A program made the translations under genes and the position numbers. Source: Gammaproteobacteria bacterium (lineage in GTDB: Bacteria > Pseudomonadota > Gammaproteobacteria > Burkholderiales > Nitrosomonadaceae). From it: a stretch of DNA of 64,000 nucleotides. This document shows, piece by piece, positions 1 through 10,529 of the stretch. The notes under the pieces were generated by a model, which had not been told where the DNA came from, ran no database searches, and saw nothing but the letters and a program-made list of their open reading frames with translations. Location: contig JAUIIB010000001.1 in assembly GCA_030431985.1 (NCBI GenBank), positions 111,026 to 175,025 on the forward strand, given 5' to 3'. Within the stretch, counting starts at the first letter, position 1. Every line of letters starts with the position of its first letter.

Positions 1-890
1 TACTTAGGAGCTTGTTTTAAATAGCCCAGAAAAGCTTCTGCAACGACTGATAACTTTTTGTCGGATAAATAGGCGTAATGCCAGTGGCGTTCGATTGGGA
101 AACCAACGACATCGAGTACGGCCAGCTGCCCGAAAGGCGTATCAAGCGCCAGTGTGTGGCGTGACAGGATTGACAACCCCAGGCCACTGATTACCGCCTG
201 CTTGATTGCCTCGTTGCTGCCCAACTCCATGCGGATGTTTAACTTTAATTCATGTTTTGAGAAAATGCGCTCAGTTGCAATACGTGTCCCGGAGCCTTGC
301 TCACGCAGTAAAAAGGGTTCTTCGGCGATTCGCTTGAGCGATATCTTCTTTTTGTTGACAAGCGGATGGTCGACAGGGGCAAGAACTACCAGCGGGTTAT
401 CCAGGAATGCTTCTGAGACGGTGTCAATCTCTTTGGGCGGCTGGCCGAGAATATAGAGATCATCCTGATTGTTGATGAGTCTTTCCAAGGCATGTTCGCG
501 ATTGGTGACTTTTAAAGAGACATCAATACCCGGGTACTGTTTGCAAAACATACCCAGCAGTCGCGGCGCAAAGTATTTGGCGGTGGTGACAACGGCCAGT
601 TTGAGTTTGCCTGCTTTTAGTCCCTTCATATCTGCCACGGCCATTTCAAAATGTTCGAAGTGCTCGAATACGCTGTGGCAGGTTTGATAGAGTTTTCGTC
701 CGGCCTCAGTCAGATAAATTTTTTTTCCAATTTGATCGAATAGCGGTAAACCCACCTCGTCGGTCAGTTTCTTAATTTGCATCGACACGGTGGGTTGTGT
801 CAAAAACAATTCTTCTGCAGCGCGGGTAAAACTGCCAAGCCGGGCAATCGATTCGAATACCTCTAATTGGCGCAATGTACTGTGGCGCAT
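1..890 (-). CDS. cbbR: CbbR, LysR-type regulator of the RuBisCO operon (3' end cut by window)
   Basis: LysR-family transcription factor expected to control the divergent cbbLSX genes in response to Calvin-cycle metabolites. About 296 codons are visible; the C-terminus lies outside the window. The start is the ATG read leftwards from 890 and begins MRHSTLRQLEVFESIARLGS. A winged helix-turn-helix fills residues 1-65 (FTRAAEELFLTQPTVSMQIK is the recognition part), and the rest is a LysR substrate-binding fold (AVVTTAKYFAPRLL near residue 95). The specific CbbR assignment rests on the family match plus its position back-to-back with cbbL, the classical arrangement. The gap to cbbL (891-1077) carries palindromes that could be its operators. 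Confidence 0.9.
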   Translation of the reverse strand, partial: MRHSTLRQLEVFESIARLGSFTRAAEELFLTQPTVSMQIKKLTDEVGLPLFDQIGKKIYLTEAGRKLYQTCHSVFEHFEHFEMAVADMKGLKAGKLKLAVVTTAKYFAPRLLGMFCKQYPGIDVSLKVTNREHALERLINNQDDLYILGQPPKEIDTVSEAFLDNPLVVLAPVDHPLVNKKKISLKRIAEEPFLLREQGSGTRIATERIFSKHELKLNIRMELGSNEAIKQAVISGLGLSILSRHTLALDTPFGQLAVLDVVGFPIERHWHYAYLSDKKLSVVAEAFLGYLKQAPK

Positions 891-2553
<1,663 letters not shown>

Positions 2554-2575
2554 CCAGGCAGAGGAGAAAATTATT

Positions 2576-3010
2576 ATGATGACCAATTCAGGCAACAAGC
2601 TAACACAAGGGCAGTTTTCTTTTTTACCACCGTTAACCGATGAACAGATCTCAAAACAGATCAAATATGCACTGAAAAACAATTGGGCAATCGGGATTGA
2701 ATATACCGATGATCCGCATCCTCGTAATACTTATTGGGAAATGTTTGGCAACCCTATGTTTGATTTAAGGGATCCGGCCGGAATTCTGATGGAGATCAAT
2801 AACTGTCGTAAAATATTTTCTAGCCATTATGTTCGTGTGACTGCATTTGATTCGACACGTGGGGTTGAAAGTCTGAAGATGTCCTACATTGTAAACCGGC
2901 CCAAGAAAGAGCCTGGTTTTGGCCTGGTACGTCAGGAAGGTGAGGGGCGTTTGGTCAGGTATACGATTCATTCCTATGCGACCGACAAGTCTGAAGGTGA
3001 ACGCTACTAG
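2576..3010 (+). CDS. cbbS: RuBisCO small subunit, form IC
   Basis: Small subunit of form I RuBisCO; packs as caps on the L8 core. With the start at ATG 2576 the protein has 144 aa, normal for red-type small subunits, which carry a C-terminal extension (here the segment after [16 protein letters not shown]). This start has GAGGAG at 2561-2566 with about 9 nt spacing; an upstream in-frame codon at 2546 would overlap cbbL and has no such signal. A second ATG follows immediately at 2579. Typical residues include [24 protein letters not shown]. It lies 22 nt after cbbL and is followed by a hairpin before cbbX. Confidence 0.95.
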   Translation: MMTNSGNKLTQGQFSFLPPLTDEQISKQIKYALKNNWAIGIEYTDDPHPRNTYWEMFGNPMFDLRDPAGILMEINNCRKIFSSHYVRVTAFDSTRGVESLKMSYIVNRPKKEPGFGLVRQEGEGRLVRYTIHSYATDKSEGERY

Positions 3011-3015
3011 TTCAT

Positions 3016-3049
3016 AAAGCTCTCTCTTCTTTTTTGAAAAGAGAGCTTT
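3016..3049 (+). terminator. Hairpin between cbbS and cbbX (attenuator or 3'-end stabiliser)
   Basis: Ten-base-pair perfect stem: AAAGCTCTCT (3016-3025) pairs with AGAGAGCTTT (3040-3049), with a T-rich loop, followed by TTTTGAATATT. It starts 6 nt after the cbbS stop and lies upstream of the best cbbX start. The tract of U residues after the stem is short, so partial termination or protection of the cbbLS message is more likely than a full stop. Inference: it would set a high LS to CbbX ratio. Confidence 0.6.
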
Positions 3050-3114
3050 TGAATATTAATGAGATGAAAGCTAAAGTAGATTCAATTATTTTAGCGTATC
3101 TTGCGGGGGTAAAA

Positions 3115-4035
3115 ATGCCTAAGCAAACTAAAAAGGAAACGACCGCCGGTCAAGTTTCAGTTAATCTGGATGCGGAGTTTCGCAAATCAAATATCCATGA
3201 GGTTCTGGATAAGCTGGATCGTGAGCTGATCGGCCTGAAGCCTGTTAAAACCAGAATTAATGAGACAGCCGCATTGTTACTGGTCGACCGTGTTCGCAAA
3301 CAACTGGAATTGTCTGCTGGTGCGCCCAGCTTGCATATGTGTTTTACAGGTAATCCGGGTACCGGGAAAACAACTGTTGCATTGAGAATATCGGAAATTC
3401 TACACCGGCTGGGTTATGTGCGTGAAGGTCATTTGGTCTCGGTAACGCGCGACGACCTGGTAGGGCAGTATATTGGACATACGGCACCCAAAACCAAAGA
3501 AGTAATTAAGAAAGCAATGGGTGGGGTTTTATTTATTGACGAAGCCTATTATTTATATAAGCCGGAAAATGAGCGTGACTATGGCGCAGAGTCTATTGAG
3601 ATTTTGCTGCAAATTATGGAGAATAATCGTGAAGATCTAGTGGTCATTCTGGCAGGTTATAAAGACAGGATGAATAAATTTTTCAACAGTAATCCTGGTA
3701 TGCGTTCACGTATTGCACATCACATTGATTTTCCGGATTATGGTGTTGACGAGTTGCTTGCAATTGCCAATCTGATGCTGGCGGAACAAAATTATAAGTT
3801 CAGTGCCGATGGTGAGAAAGTGTTTCGTGAATATATTCAGTTGCGTATGAAACTCGAGCATTTTGCCAATGCACGTTCGATGCGTAACGCCTTGGACAGA
3901 GCGCGTTTGAGGCAGGCTAACCGGCTATTTGCCGGGAATAAGAAGTCGTTAACAAAAATCGATCTGATGACGCTAGAGCCAGATGATATTTTAGCCAGCC
4001 GTGTTTTTCAGGAAGGAAAACTTGATGATAATTAA
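3115..4035 (+). CDS. cbbX: CbbX, red-type RuBisCO activase (AAA+)
   Basis: AAA+ ATPase that remodels inhibited red-type RuBisCO by pulling on the CbbL C-terminus. Domains: Walker [10 protein letters not shown] (residues 79-87), pore-loop region VGQYIGHTA (116-124), Walker [12 protein letters not shown] (137-147), arginine-rich sensor region MRSRIAHH and a C-terminal helical lid. I chose ATG 3115, preceded by GCGGGGG at 6-nt spacing, giving 306 aa. An in-frame TTG at 3034 lies inside the hairpin and lacks a ribosome binding site; ATG 3064 is a further alternative. The presence of CbbX rather than CbbQ/CbbO agrees with the red-type large subunit. Confidence 0.93.
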   Translation: MPKQTKKETTAGQVSVNLDAEFRKSNIHEVLDKLDRELIGLKPVKTRINETAALLLVDRVRKQLELSAGAPSLHMCFTGNPGTGKTTVALRISEILHRLGYVREGHLVSVTRDDLVGQYIGHTAPKTKEVIKKAMGGVLFIDEAYYLYKPENERDYGAESIEILLQIMENNREDLVVILAGYKDRMNKFFNSNPGMRSRIAHHIDFPDYGVDELLAIANLMLAEQNYKFSADGEKVFREYIQLRMKLEHFANARSMRNALDRARLRQANRLFAGNKKSLTKIDLMTLEPDDILASRVFQEGKLDDN

Positions 4036-4160
4036 TTATTTACATAATGTTTTGAATCAACTGAAAATAAAACAGGTGAGGTGCGGTTGCTGTTAGAGCT
4101 CGAAAAATGAATCTGGCCTTCAATTACTCAATGTTGTAAACCCATCGTTTCAGCATACGC

Positions 4161-5288
4161 TTATTCCGATATAAGATGCTCGATCAAACGCTCAAAATAC
4201 ACCATACCGACGTATGGTCCAGAGGTACGGCAGCAGACGATGGGATCGAAACGGTTTTGCCTGGGGCGGCGTAACGCAAGACGTAGCGCCTCTGCGATCG
4301 GAACAGTCGGTGTAACCGTTAAAATGGGTTGTGGTATATGGCAATCCATATCATGATCTTCACGCCGATAAATATATCTTGGGCATTTACGGTGATCGAC
4401 TGCGATGACATATAACGTATCGGAGTCCGTTTCGAAAGCATTTTTTACTTGTGAATGTTCAGTCGTCTCTATCAGAACCGGTATCTGCTCAATAAGGCGG
4501 ACAATCAAATCATGGATACTGCGAGTACGGCTACGTTCCTGCAAATGTTCGACAATCGCTTCCGGCAATTTTACCCAGGTGGGTGTTGGATGCGCTAAAC
4601 AATAGCCTTGACCAAGCGGCACTTGCAAAGTCACCAGTGCATCCAGCTGATCAAGATGCTCGATCCCTTCAGCGATAATCCATGCATCTACTTGGTCGCC
4701 TAATTCCCCGAGTAAGCGCACAACGCCGCGCCCGAGCTCGGTGTTCAGGTCATTTTCCAGAAACCCGCGATCCAATTTAATAAAGTCAGGGCGCAACTTA
4801 AGTATATGGCGTAAACTGGCATAGCCTGCTCCTGCATCGTCGATAGCAAAAAAACCGCCATTGCGGCGAATGACGTCGACAACACTCTTTAGAAATACAT
4901 AGTCGTTTATCGGCTCATGCTCAGTCAATTCAAACACCAGCTTGGAGCAGTCATTCTTGTCTAAAAGTGTGTAGGTGCATTTATCAAGAAATGCATTTGG
5001 ACCAATATTTACACTCAGAAACGTATCCTTGGGTAGGGTGTCGCGTACAGCGAAGATTTTCTCGAGAATTCTTAATTCAATTTGAATATCAACCTTGTAC
5101 GCGTGAGCCAATTTAAAAAGGGCTTCCGAGGAAAATCCTTCAAAACGGCTGAGGGCCTCGTAACCGGCTATCACACCATGTTGCAGGTCGACAATAGGTT
5201 GAAAAACAAAATGATGTAAAGAAGTATCTGCGAGAATCAGGTTGAGCGCTTTTTCACTTGCTTTTAACTGATCCGACTGATCACTCAT
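4161..5288 (-). CDS. EAL-domain c-di-GMP phosphodiesterase with a C-terminal regulatory region
   Basis: 375-aa cytoplasmic protein. An EAL domain occupies about residues 15-250: the signature EALSR is at 44-48, followed by SVNIGP, FELTEHE, DDAGAGYASL (loop 6), FIKLDR, AEGIE and GQGY. These provide the metal and catalytic residues of active EAL enzymes, so hydrolysis of cyclic di-GMP to pGpG is likely. Residues 260-375 resemble the degenerate CBS-like/sensor tails of some EAL proteins but I cannot name them. Its ATG overlaps the stop codon of the preceding DUF1059 gene by the ATGA arrangement at 5285-5288, so the two are translationally coupled. No GGDEF domain is fused here. Confidence 0.88.
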   Translation of the reverse strand: MSDQSDQLKASEKALNLILADTSLHHFVFQPIVDLQHGVIAGYEALSRFEGFSSEALFKLAHAYKVDIQIELRILEKIFAVRDTLPKDTFLSVNIGPNAFLDKCTYTLLDKNDCSKLVFELTEHEPINDYVFLKSVVDVIRRNGGFFAIDDAGAGYASLRHILKLRPDFIKLDRGFLENDLNTELGRGVVRLLGELGDQVDAWIIAEGIEHLDQLDALVTLQVPLGQGYCLAHPTPTWVKLPEAIVEHLQERSRTRSIHDLIVRLIEQIPVLIETTEHSQVKNAFETDSDTLYVIAVDHRKCPRYIYRREDHDMDCHIPQPILTVTPTVPIAEALRLALRRPRQNRFDPIVCCRTSGPYVGMVYFERLIEHLISE

Positions 5289-5461
5289 TCAAGTTCTCTG
5301 ATTTTAGCCCTAACTAATTTCAAAACATCGTCACTGATATCCGTAAGCTTATGATCAACTTTGGCGTGATCAATGACTTTGTGAAGAATTTCTTCTTCGG
5401 TCTGGCCTTCAAATGTTGTTGTACAGCCCGGAATTACGTCTTTGCAACTGAAACTTTTCAT
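5285..5461 (-). CDS. DUF1059-family small protein
   Basis: 58-aa protein beginning MKSFSCKDVIPGCTTTFEGQ, which matches the small DUF1059 family (Cys-containing N-terminus, then a helix with TEEEILHKVIDHAKVDH). The true start is the ATG at 5461 because a textbook GGAGG lies 7 nt upstream; a longer in-frame reading back to 5617 has no such signal. Family function is not established. The stop codon overlaps the start of the EAL-domain gene, so the pair is probably a two-gene operon, suggesting a link with c-di-GMP signalling (inference only). Confidence 0.85.
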   Translation of the reverse strand: MKSFSCKDVIPGCTTTFEGQTEEEILHKVIDHAKVDHKLTDISDDVLKLVRAKIRELE

Positions 5462-5742
5462 TTGCTTACCTCCAAATTCAGCTATCGGGTCAAACATTTG
5501 TCGTTCATGCAGGTTCGTTTTTTCGAAACCAAAACTTGTTGGTCCAGTATAACATCTTAAAAAAGAAATTAACTTGATGAAGAATAAGTGCCTGATATTA
5601 CAGATTGAATGACACATGGCTCGCTACGGTTTAAGACAGTATAACCGGAGATTGTGGATACCGAGGGAATTAGCTGTTTGCTGTGCATCGTCGTTTGTTC
5701 GTAATTGCTGGATTCAATTCCATTAAATGGATACAACATAGG

Positions 5743-6345
5743 CTACGTTACCCACTGTGCCCGAACCTGTTCACGATTCAGAGCCAGCCACTGTAATGCA
5801 ATGATGGCGCTGGCCGAATTGATTTTTCCTGATTCTAAGTACTGCAGAGCAGTGTTTAGTGCGACGACATGGACTTTAATATCTTCGCCTTCGTCTTGGA
5901 TGCCGTAAATACCGCCAGCGAGTGTAGTATCAACATGGCCGCAAAATAATGCGATACGTTCCGTCATGCCGCCGGGGCTGACTAAATATTCATAGAGCGG
6001 TATTAAATCGGTAATTTCACAGCCGGCCTCTTCTACGCTTTCGCGTTTAACCACGCCTTCAGAAGTTTCACTACTTTCAACAATGCCGGCGACAATTTCC
6101 AACAACCATGGCCCGCCAGGCGCATCCAGCGCACCTATCCGGAATTGTTCAATCAAAAGTACTTCGTCCCTGATCGGGTCGTAAGGCAAGACTGCCGCTG
6201 CATGACCACGCTCAAATAATTCGCGTGTGATCGGATCGCTCCAGCAGCCGTTAAACAGACGATGACGCAAACGATAGTGGTCGATACGAAAAAATCCTTT
6301 ATAGCGAGTTGTTTGCTCAAGTATGTGAACGTCATCTCGATTCAT
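5743..6345 (-). CDS. nudF: ADP-ribose pyrophosphatase (Nudix)
   Basis: Nudix hydrolase of about 200 aa, predicted to cleave ADP-ribose to AMP and ribose-5-phosphate. The Nudix box (G-x5-E-x7-R-E-x2-E-E-x-G) appears at about residues 87-109 as GIVESSETSEGVVKRESVEE followed by AG. N- and C-terminal sequence (GHAAAVLPYDPIRDEVLLIE, LVSPGGMTERIALFCG) fits the NudF/YqiE branch, in which the SPG motif follows the box. Two candidate ATGs lie close together; the one at 6345 has GAGGAG at 8 nt, the one at 6351 only 2 nt, so 6345 is preferred. Transcribed divergently from the export operon at 6576. Confidence 0.9.
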   Translation of the reverse strand: MNRDDVHILEQTTRYKGFFRIDHYRLRHRLFNGCWSDPITRELFERGHAAAVLPYDPIRDEVLLIEQFRIGALDAPGGPWLLEIVAGIVESSETSEGVVKRESVEEAGCEITDLIPLYEYLVSPGGMTERIALFCGHVDTTLAGGIYGIQDEGEDIKVHVVALNTALQYLESGKINSASAIIALQWLALNREQVRAQWVT

Positions 6346-6575
6346 CAGCATTGCTCCTCATTCTTCCAGTTACCGGTTAATAAAATGCAGTACGAGACTA
6401 TGTGATAAAAACTATCGAAAGTGCAAAAATATAGTTATTGTTGATCAATAGAGCATTGCACATTTTTAAATCCCTTGCTAGATTTCGGTGTGCTGGGCAT
6501 GGTGGTTATTGATTTGATTACCAGTGGGTATCGCTCTGAGATTGGATAGTTAATTTTTGCCTGAAAACACGGATC

Positions 6576-7481
6576 ATGAAAACGTTGAGTAATATTGTCG
6601 GTTACGCCATTCTGGGGAGCTTATTGAGTGTAATGACCGTTACAGCCTATGCCGATTCACCGGGTGCTGGTAACAAAAAATTTGGTATTGGTGCATTGGG
6701 TTATATCGAGCCGCGTTCCCGAGTTATTCGGGTTTCTCATAATGCCGGTCCAGAGGGCGCGAGAGTAGAACAGCTTTTTTTTCAGGAAGCGGATCAGGTT
6801 AAGTCGGGCGAGAAGCTTGCACTGCTTTCTGACAATAGCAAGAAATTTGCCGAAGTTGATGCTGCTAAAACCCGTATTAAGGCGTTGGAAGCGCAGTTGG
6901 CTGCGGAAAGAGTGGCTTTGACATTTAATGAGAAAGAGTACCGGCGCTATGCCTCGTTATCTCAGCAATCAATGACCACGGTTTCCCATGCGGAAAACAA
7001 ACATCTGGCGTTTAAACAGTCGCAATTAAATGTCAAGCGTCTGCTGGCAGAAATCGAAAACGCCAAGTCGCAATTGATGATTGCGGAAGCAGAACTTGGC
7101 AATACGATAATTGTCGCCCCGATTAGCGGTACGGTTCTGAAAATTCTGGTGCGGCCGGGCGAGCGTATCCATGACGGCGGGTTGCTGGAAATAGCGGATT
7201 TGACTGAACTGGACATTGTGGCGGAAATATATGAGTCAGATATGCCGAAGATTAAGGTGGGGCAGCACGCGCATATCAACGCCGTCGGTTTTGCGCGTCA
7301 GTATAAAGCTACCGTCAGGGAACTGGGTTTTCAAGTTAAGAAAAATGACTTGAATGACACCGATCCGCTTGCAGATAAGGATAACCGTATTGTCGAAGTA
7401 CGTTTGACATTAGAAGCGGGTGCAGTAGATGATTTGAGGCATCAGATTTTTCGGCAGGTTTATGTTCAGATTGAGTCATGA
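6576..7481 (+). CDS. DevB-like periplasmic adaptor (HlyD/MFP family)
   Basis: 301-aa membrane-fusion protein with an N-terminal signal or anchor (residues 1-26, VGYAILGSLLSVMTVTAYA). Order of parts: short first half of the biotinyl-lipoyl domain (GARVEQLFFQEADQVKSGEK), a coiled-coil hairpin (about 75-165), second lipoyl half (TIIVAPISGTVLKILVRPGE) and a beta-barrel region. In DevBCA systems this adaptor links the ABC permease to an outer-membrane channel for glycolipid or other envelope export. The gene overlaps the next by the ATGA at 7478-7481. No TolC partner is adjacent; the OprM-like protein at 51 kb belongs to another operon. Confidence 0.85.
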   Translation: MKTLSNIVGYAILGSLLSVMTVTAYADSPGAGNKKFGIGALGYIEPRSRVIRVSHNAGPEGARVEQLFFQEADQVKSGEKLALLSDNSKKFAEVDAAKTRIKALEAQLAAERVALTFNEKEYRRYASLSQQSMTTVSHAENKHLAFKQSQLNVKRLLAEIENAKSQLMIAEAELGNTIIVAPISGTVLKILVRPGERIHDGGLLEIADLTELDIVAEIYESDMPKIKVGQHAHINAVGFARQYKATVRELGFQVKKNDLNDTDPLADKDNRIVEVRLTLEAGAVDDLRHQIFRQVYVQIES

Positions 7482-8647
7482 GCATAATTAATGTTTGGCT
7501 TTTTCCTGCGCGCCTGGCCTGGCGTCAGCTCGTTCACGATCGTCCAAAAATGATTGCCGCAATCAGCGGGGTTTTATTTGCCTGTGTGCTGGTGTTTATG
7601 CAGCTGGGCTTTAAGGATGCATTGTATGCCAGCGCGGCATCCATGCCATTGAAATTTGATGGCGACTTGTTCTTGATTCATCGGCAGAGTGAGGCTATGT
7701 GGCGTCCGGCACAATTCGAACGCAGTGAATTAATACGTGCGCTCGGTCATCCTGCTGTTGCAGAGGTGATTCCATTATATTTGTCGCTGGCTACTTTCAA
7801 AGCAATGGACACGCAAGTCAAGCGTACGTTAATGGTGTTTGGTTACGATCCCGATACCGATTTATTGAATGTTGATGCAATAAAATCAATGAAGGTTGCG
7901 TTACGGGTTAAAGACACAGTCATGTTTGACGAATTTTCTCGTCCTGAATTTGGTCCTGTGGGGGAACAGTTGAAAGTCGGGCGAAACAGGACCGAGGTCA
8001 ATGATTATAAGGTCAGGATTCTGGGTGTTTTCCAGTTGGGTATTTCGTTTGCGGCAGATGGTAATATTGTTACCAGCGATCAGAATTTTATGCGTATTTT
8101 CCCGAATAGAAGCATGGGATACATCGATGTTGGTGCGATACGGCTTCATCCAGGCACGGCAATTCAGCCGGTCAAGGCTGAGCTAAAGACCCTGTTAAAT
8201 GACTTTGTAAAAATTTACACCTATGAAGAAATACTCGAGCACGAGCGGTTGTATTGGGAAAATGCGGCGCCGATTGGTTTTATCTTTAATTTCGGTACCG
8301 TCATGGGGCTCATTGTCGGCATGGTGATCGTTTATCAGATTTTATTCACTGAAATCACCAATTACCGGTTTGAGTTTGCTACGTTAAAAGCGATGGGGTA
8401 TCAGCATCAGTATTTTGTGCGTATGGTATTTGCATCCGCTTTGATTTTGGCCATACTGGGTTTTGTGCCAGGGTTTGTGCTATCCAAAGGCTTGTATTAT
8501 CTCGCTGAGTCTCAGATTTTTATCCCGATGCCCATGACACTGGAAAAAATCGTTACAGTTTTTATGTTTATCCTCTTCATGTGTGCGACTGCCGGTTTGC
8601 TGGCGATACATCGGCTAAAATCCGCTAATCCAGCAGATATGTTTTAA
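7478..8647 (+). CDS. DevC-like ABC exporter permease (MacB/FtsX fold)
   Basis: 389-aa inner-membrane permease. One membrane segment at residues 25-45 (IAAISGVLFACVLVFMQLGF), a large periplasmic domain (about 50-265), then three helices (around 270-290, 315-340, 360-380). This topology and the motif FEFATLKAMGYQHQYF are typical of the DevC family. Translationally coupled to the adaptor upstream and 4 bp before the ATPase gene, so the three genes form an operon. The exported substrate is unknown; in cyanobacteria homologues move heterocyst glycolipids. Confidence 0.87.
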   Translation: MSIINVWLFPARLAWRQLVHDRPKMIAAISGVLFACVLVFMQLGFKDALYASAASMPLKFDGDLFLIHRQSEAMWRPAQFERSELIRALGHPAVAEVIPLYLSLATFKAMDTQVKRTLMVFGYDPDTDLLNVDAIKSMKVALRVKDTVMFDEFSRPEFGPVGEQLKVGRNRTEVNDYKVRILGVFQLGISFAADGNIVTSDQNFMRIFPNRSMGYIDVGAIRLHPGTAIQPVKAELKTLLNDFVKIYTYEEILEHERLYWENAAPIGFIFNFGTVMGLIVGMVIVYQILFTEITNYRFEFATLKAMGYQHQYFVRMVFASALILAILGFVPGFVLSKGLYYLAESQIFIPMPMTLEKIVTVFMFILFMCATAGLLAIHRLKSANPADMF

Positions 8648-8651
8648 CTTT

Positions 8652-9323
8652 ATGGTGATTGCTGTGCACAACCTGAGCTATAGTTTCGGTAGTGGTACGC
8701 TGACACAGCCGGTTCTAAAAGGTGTCGACCTTGCCATTCATCAAGGCGAAATTGTCATTATGACCGGCCCATCTGGCTCTGGGAAAACAACGTTGCTTAC
8801 AATCATCGGCGGTTTGCGACAAGCTTTAAATGGCAGTGTAGTGGTTTTGGGTGAGCAGCTGGTTAATAGCACCGAGAGAACTAAAGTGAGTATCCGACGT
8901 CAAACCGGTTATATTTTTCAGCAGCATAATCTGCTAAAATCCCTCACGGCGTTACAGAATGTCTGTATGACTCTGGAAATGCAGCATGATTTGACTGAAT
9001 CCGAACGAAGCTGTCGTGCGCAAAAAATGCTTGAGGCGGTTGGATTAAAAGAGTGGTTGCATTATCTGCCGGAATCGCTTTCCGGTGGGCAGCGACAGCG
9101 TGTTTCAATCGCTAGGGCGTTAGTAGGGCAACCTAAAATTGTACTGGCTGATGAACCGACGGCATCTTTGGATAGGCAAAGTGGTCATGAGGCCGTAGAG
9201 ATTTTGAAACAACTTGCAAAAGTCTCGGATACGGCTATTCTGCTGGTTACGCATGATTACCGTATACTGGATATAGCGGATCGTGTCGTCGAATTGGAAG
9301 ATGGTATGATTAAATCTGCTTAA
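8652..9323 (+). CDS. DevA-like ABC transporter ATPase
   Basis: 223-aa nucleotide-binding subunit. Walker A GPSGSGKTT (39-47), Q-loop FQQHNLLKSLTALQNV, signature LSGGQRQRVSIARAL (about 142-156), Walker B IVLADEPTASLD and switch His in LLVTHDYRI. Sequence around the signature is of the LolD/MacB/DevA group. It closes the three-gene adaptor-permease-ATPase operon. Confidence 0.93.
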   Translation: MVIAVHNLSYSFGSGTLTQPVLKGVDLAIHQGEIVIMTGPSGSGKTTLLTIIGGLRQALNGSVVVLGEQLVNSTERTKVSIRRQTGYIFQQHNLLKSLTALQNVCMTLEMQHDLTESERSCRAQKMLEAVGLKEWLHYLPESLSGGQRQRVSIARALVGQPKIVLADEPTASLDRQSGHEAVEILKQLAKVSDTAILLVTHDYRILDIADRVVELEDGMIKSA

Positions 9324-9348
9324 ATCTGTGAAATTAATGCGTTATAAT
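9320..9348 (+). promoter_or_regulatory. Possible sigma-70 promoter ahead of the small lipoprotein gene
   Basis: TATAAT at 9343-9348, with a weak TTAAAT at 9320-9325 spaced 17 nt. It overlaps the end of the ATPase gene and lies 175 nt before the ATG of the small lipoprotein. The -10 box is perfect, the -35 box is poor. Confidence 0.3.
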
Positions 9349-9522
9349 GCGCTTGAATATTTGTCCGAGATATTGTTTTTAATGACGTTGCCTACATATC
9401 GGATAGCATAAATTACATGGTTCGATGTTTATTCCACCCTGGAAATATGTTTTGCAGGCATCATGAAATGTCGTGTATTACAAGATGATACACGCCATTA
9501 TTTATTTTTAAGGATTAGAAAT

Positions 9523-9645
9523 ATGAAGAAATTAGTTTTTGCTATCGTTGCATTAGTGTCTGCATTTGCTTTAATGGCATGTTCTCCTTCTGCCCCTGAA
9601 TCTCCTGATTCTGATAATTATGGTACAACTATCCAGCCAGAATAA
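9523..9645 (+). CDS. 40-aa lipoprotein
   Basis: Begins at ATG 9523 behind AAGGA (9510-9514). The peptide MKKLVFAIVALVSAFALMAC is a complete lipoprotein signal with the lipobox Leu-Met-Ala-Cys, leaving a mature peptide of only about 20 residues rich in Pro and Ser (SPSAPESPDSDN). An in-frame codon at 9463 would add a non-signal extension and is unlikely. A strong terminator follows at 9741. It is reminiscent of entericidin-sized lipoproteins but no family could be assigned. It does not carry the LptM-type sequence usually found before dapF. Confidence 0.7.
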   Translation: MKKLVFAIVALVSAFALMACSPSAPESPDSDNYGTTIQPE

Positions 9646-9740
9646 GTTAATTGTGCCAGTAAAGCATTCATGAAATTAGTGCGAAATTATGCACTGAAAC
9701 GAATGTAGACTGGCATGATAACTGTTCAGGATTCGGTGGA

Positions 9741-9769
9741 TCGGGGCCCATAAGGGCCTCGAATTTTTT
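9741..9769 (+). terminator. Intrinsic terminator after the 40-aa lipoprotein
   Basis: Nine-pair GC-rich stem TCGGGGCCC (9741-9749) and GGGCCTCGA (9754-9762) with an ATAA loop and one G-T pair, followed by ATTTTTTA. A classical rho-independent terminator; the remaining stretch to 9991 shows nothing else I can identify. Confidence 0.85.
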
Positions 9770-9991
9770 AAGAATTGCGTTGTTTTAAATGCAATTAGAC
9801 ATTCCCTCTAGCTTTTTCCAAATATGCTGTGTTTTCCAACACTGCACTTGCCCGGTATTTAGATTGCCGACAGTGGTTCCTCACTTTTGAATCTGCTTCT
9901 AATAAACTGAGATTCTGTTTAAAATGATATGCCGGTGTACGGGGCAAGGTATTTTTCCAACATAATTGACTGGACCAATGCAGATTGATAG

Positions 9992-10504
9992 ATGAAAAAT
10001 CAATCGGCTTGTATTCTGCCGTTCACAAATTCAGACATATTGCCTGTTTCAAAGCTGGCCAGAATAATTTGGTTGCGGCAATATAGCGGCCTGCTCTCCG
10101 ATGACCAGATTCATTATATGTTGGCACAACGTTACTGTCCGGCGTTGATTCATGCACAATTAGGCCAAGAGAATATTTGGTGGCAGAAGCTGGTGCTGGA
10201 CGAAAAGATAATCGGGTTTACGTGCTGTATGCGTACCGATTACGATGCGCTAAAGGTGGACAAACTCTATATCCACCATGATCATCATCGCAAAGGTTTT
10301 GGCAGAATGTGTGTTGATAATGCGGTTAAACTGATGCAAAGAATCAATTGTCATCGACTTATTTTGACTGTCAATAAACAAAACCATGCGGCTATTCATG
10401 CCTATCGGCGTTATGGATTTGAAATCTGCGGAGATAGTGTTATCGATATTGGCGGCGGCTTTTTTATGAACGACTATTTGATGGCGATGCGTTTGCGCCA
10501 TTAA
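9992..10504 (+). CDS. GNAT-family N-acetyltransferase
   Basis: 170-aa acetyltransferase. The acetyl-CoA-binding motif A is [20 protein letters not shown] (about residues 91-110, pattern R/Q-x-x-G-x-G/A), followed by [20 protein letters not shown], which is the conserved motif B with Asn and Tyr. The substrate cannot be predicted. It ends 25 nt before the dapF start, so co-transcription with dapF is likely. Confidence 0.88.
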   Translation: MKNQSACILPFTNSDILPVSKLARIIWLRQYSGLLSDDQIHYMLAQRYCPALIHAQLGQENIWWQKLVLDEKIIGFTCCMRTDYDALKVDKLYIHHDHHRKGFGRMCVDNAVKLMQRINCHRLILTVNKQNHAAIHAYRRYGFEICGDSVIDIGGGFFMNDYLMAMRLRH

Positions 10505-10529
10505 TTTGAACAGGCAGTTTTATTTCCAG

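Noticed and set aside
154..687. Plus-strand open frames inside the cbbR region
   Set aside because: They lie antisense to the LysR gene, have no ribosome sites and no recognisable domain, and the minus strand gives a perfect LysR protein.
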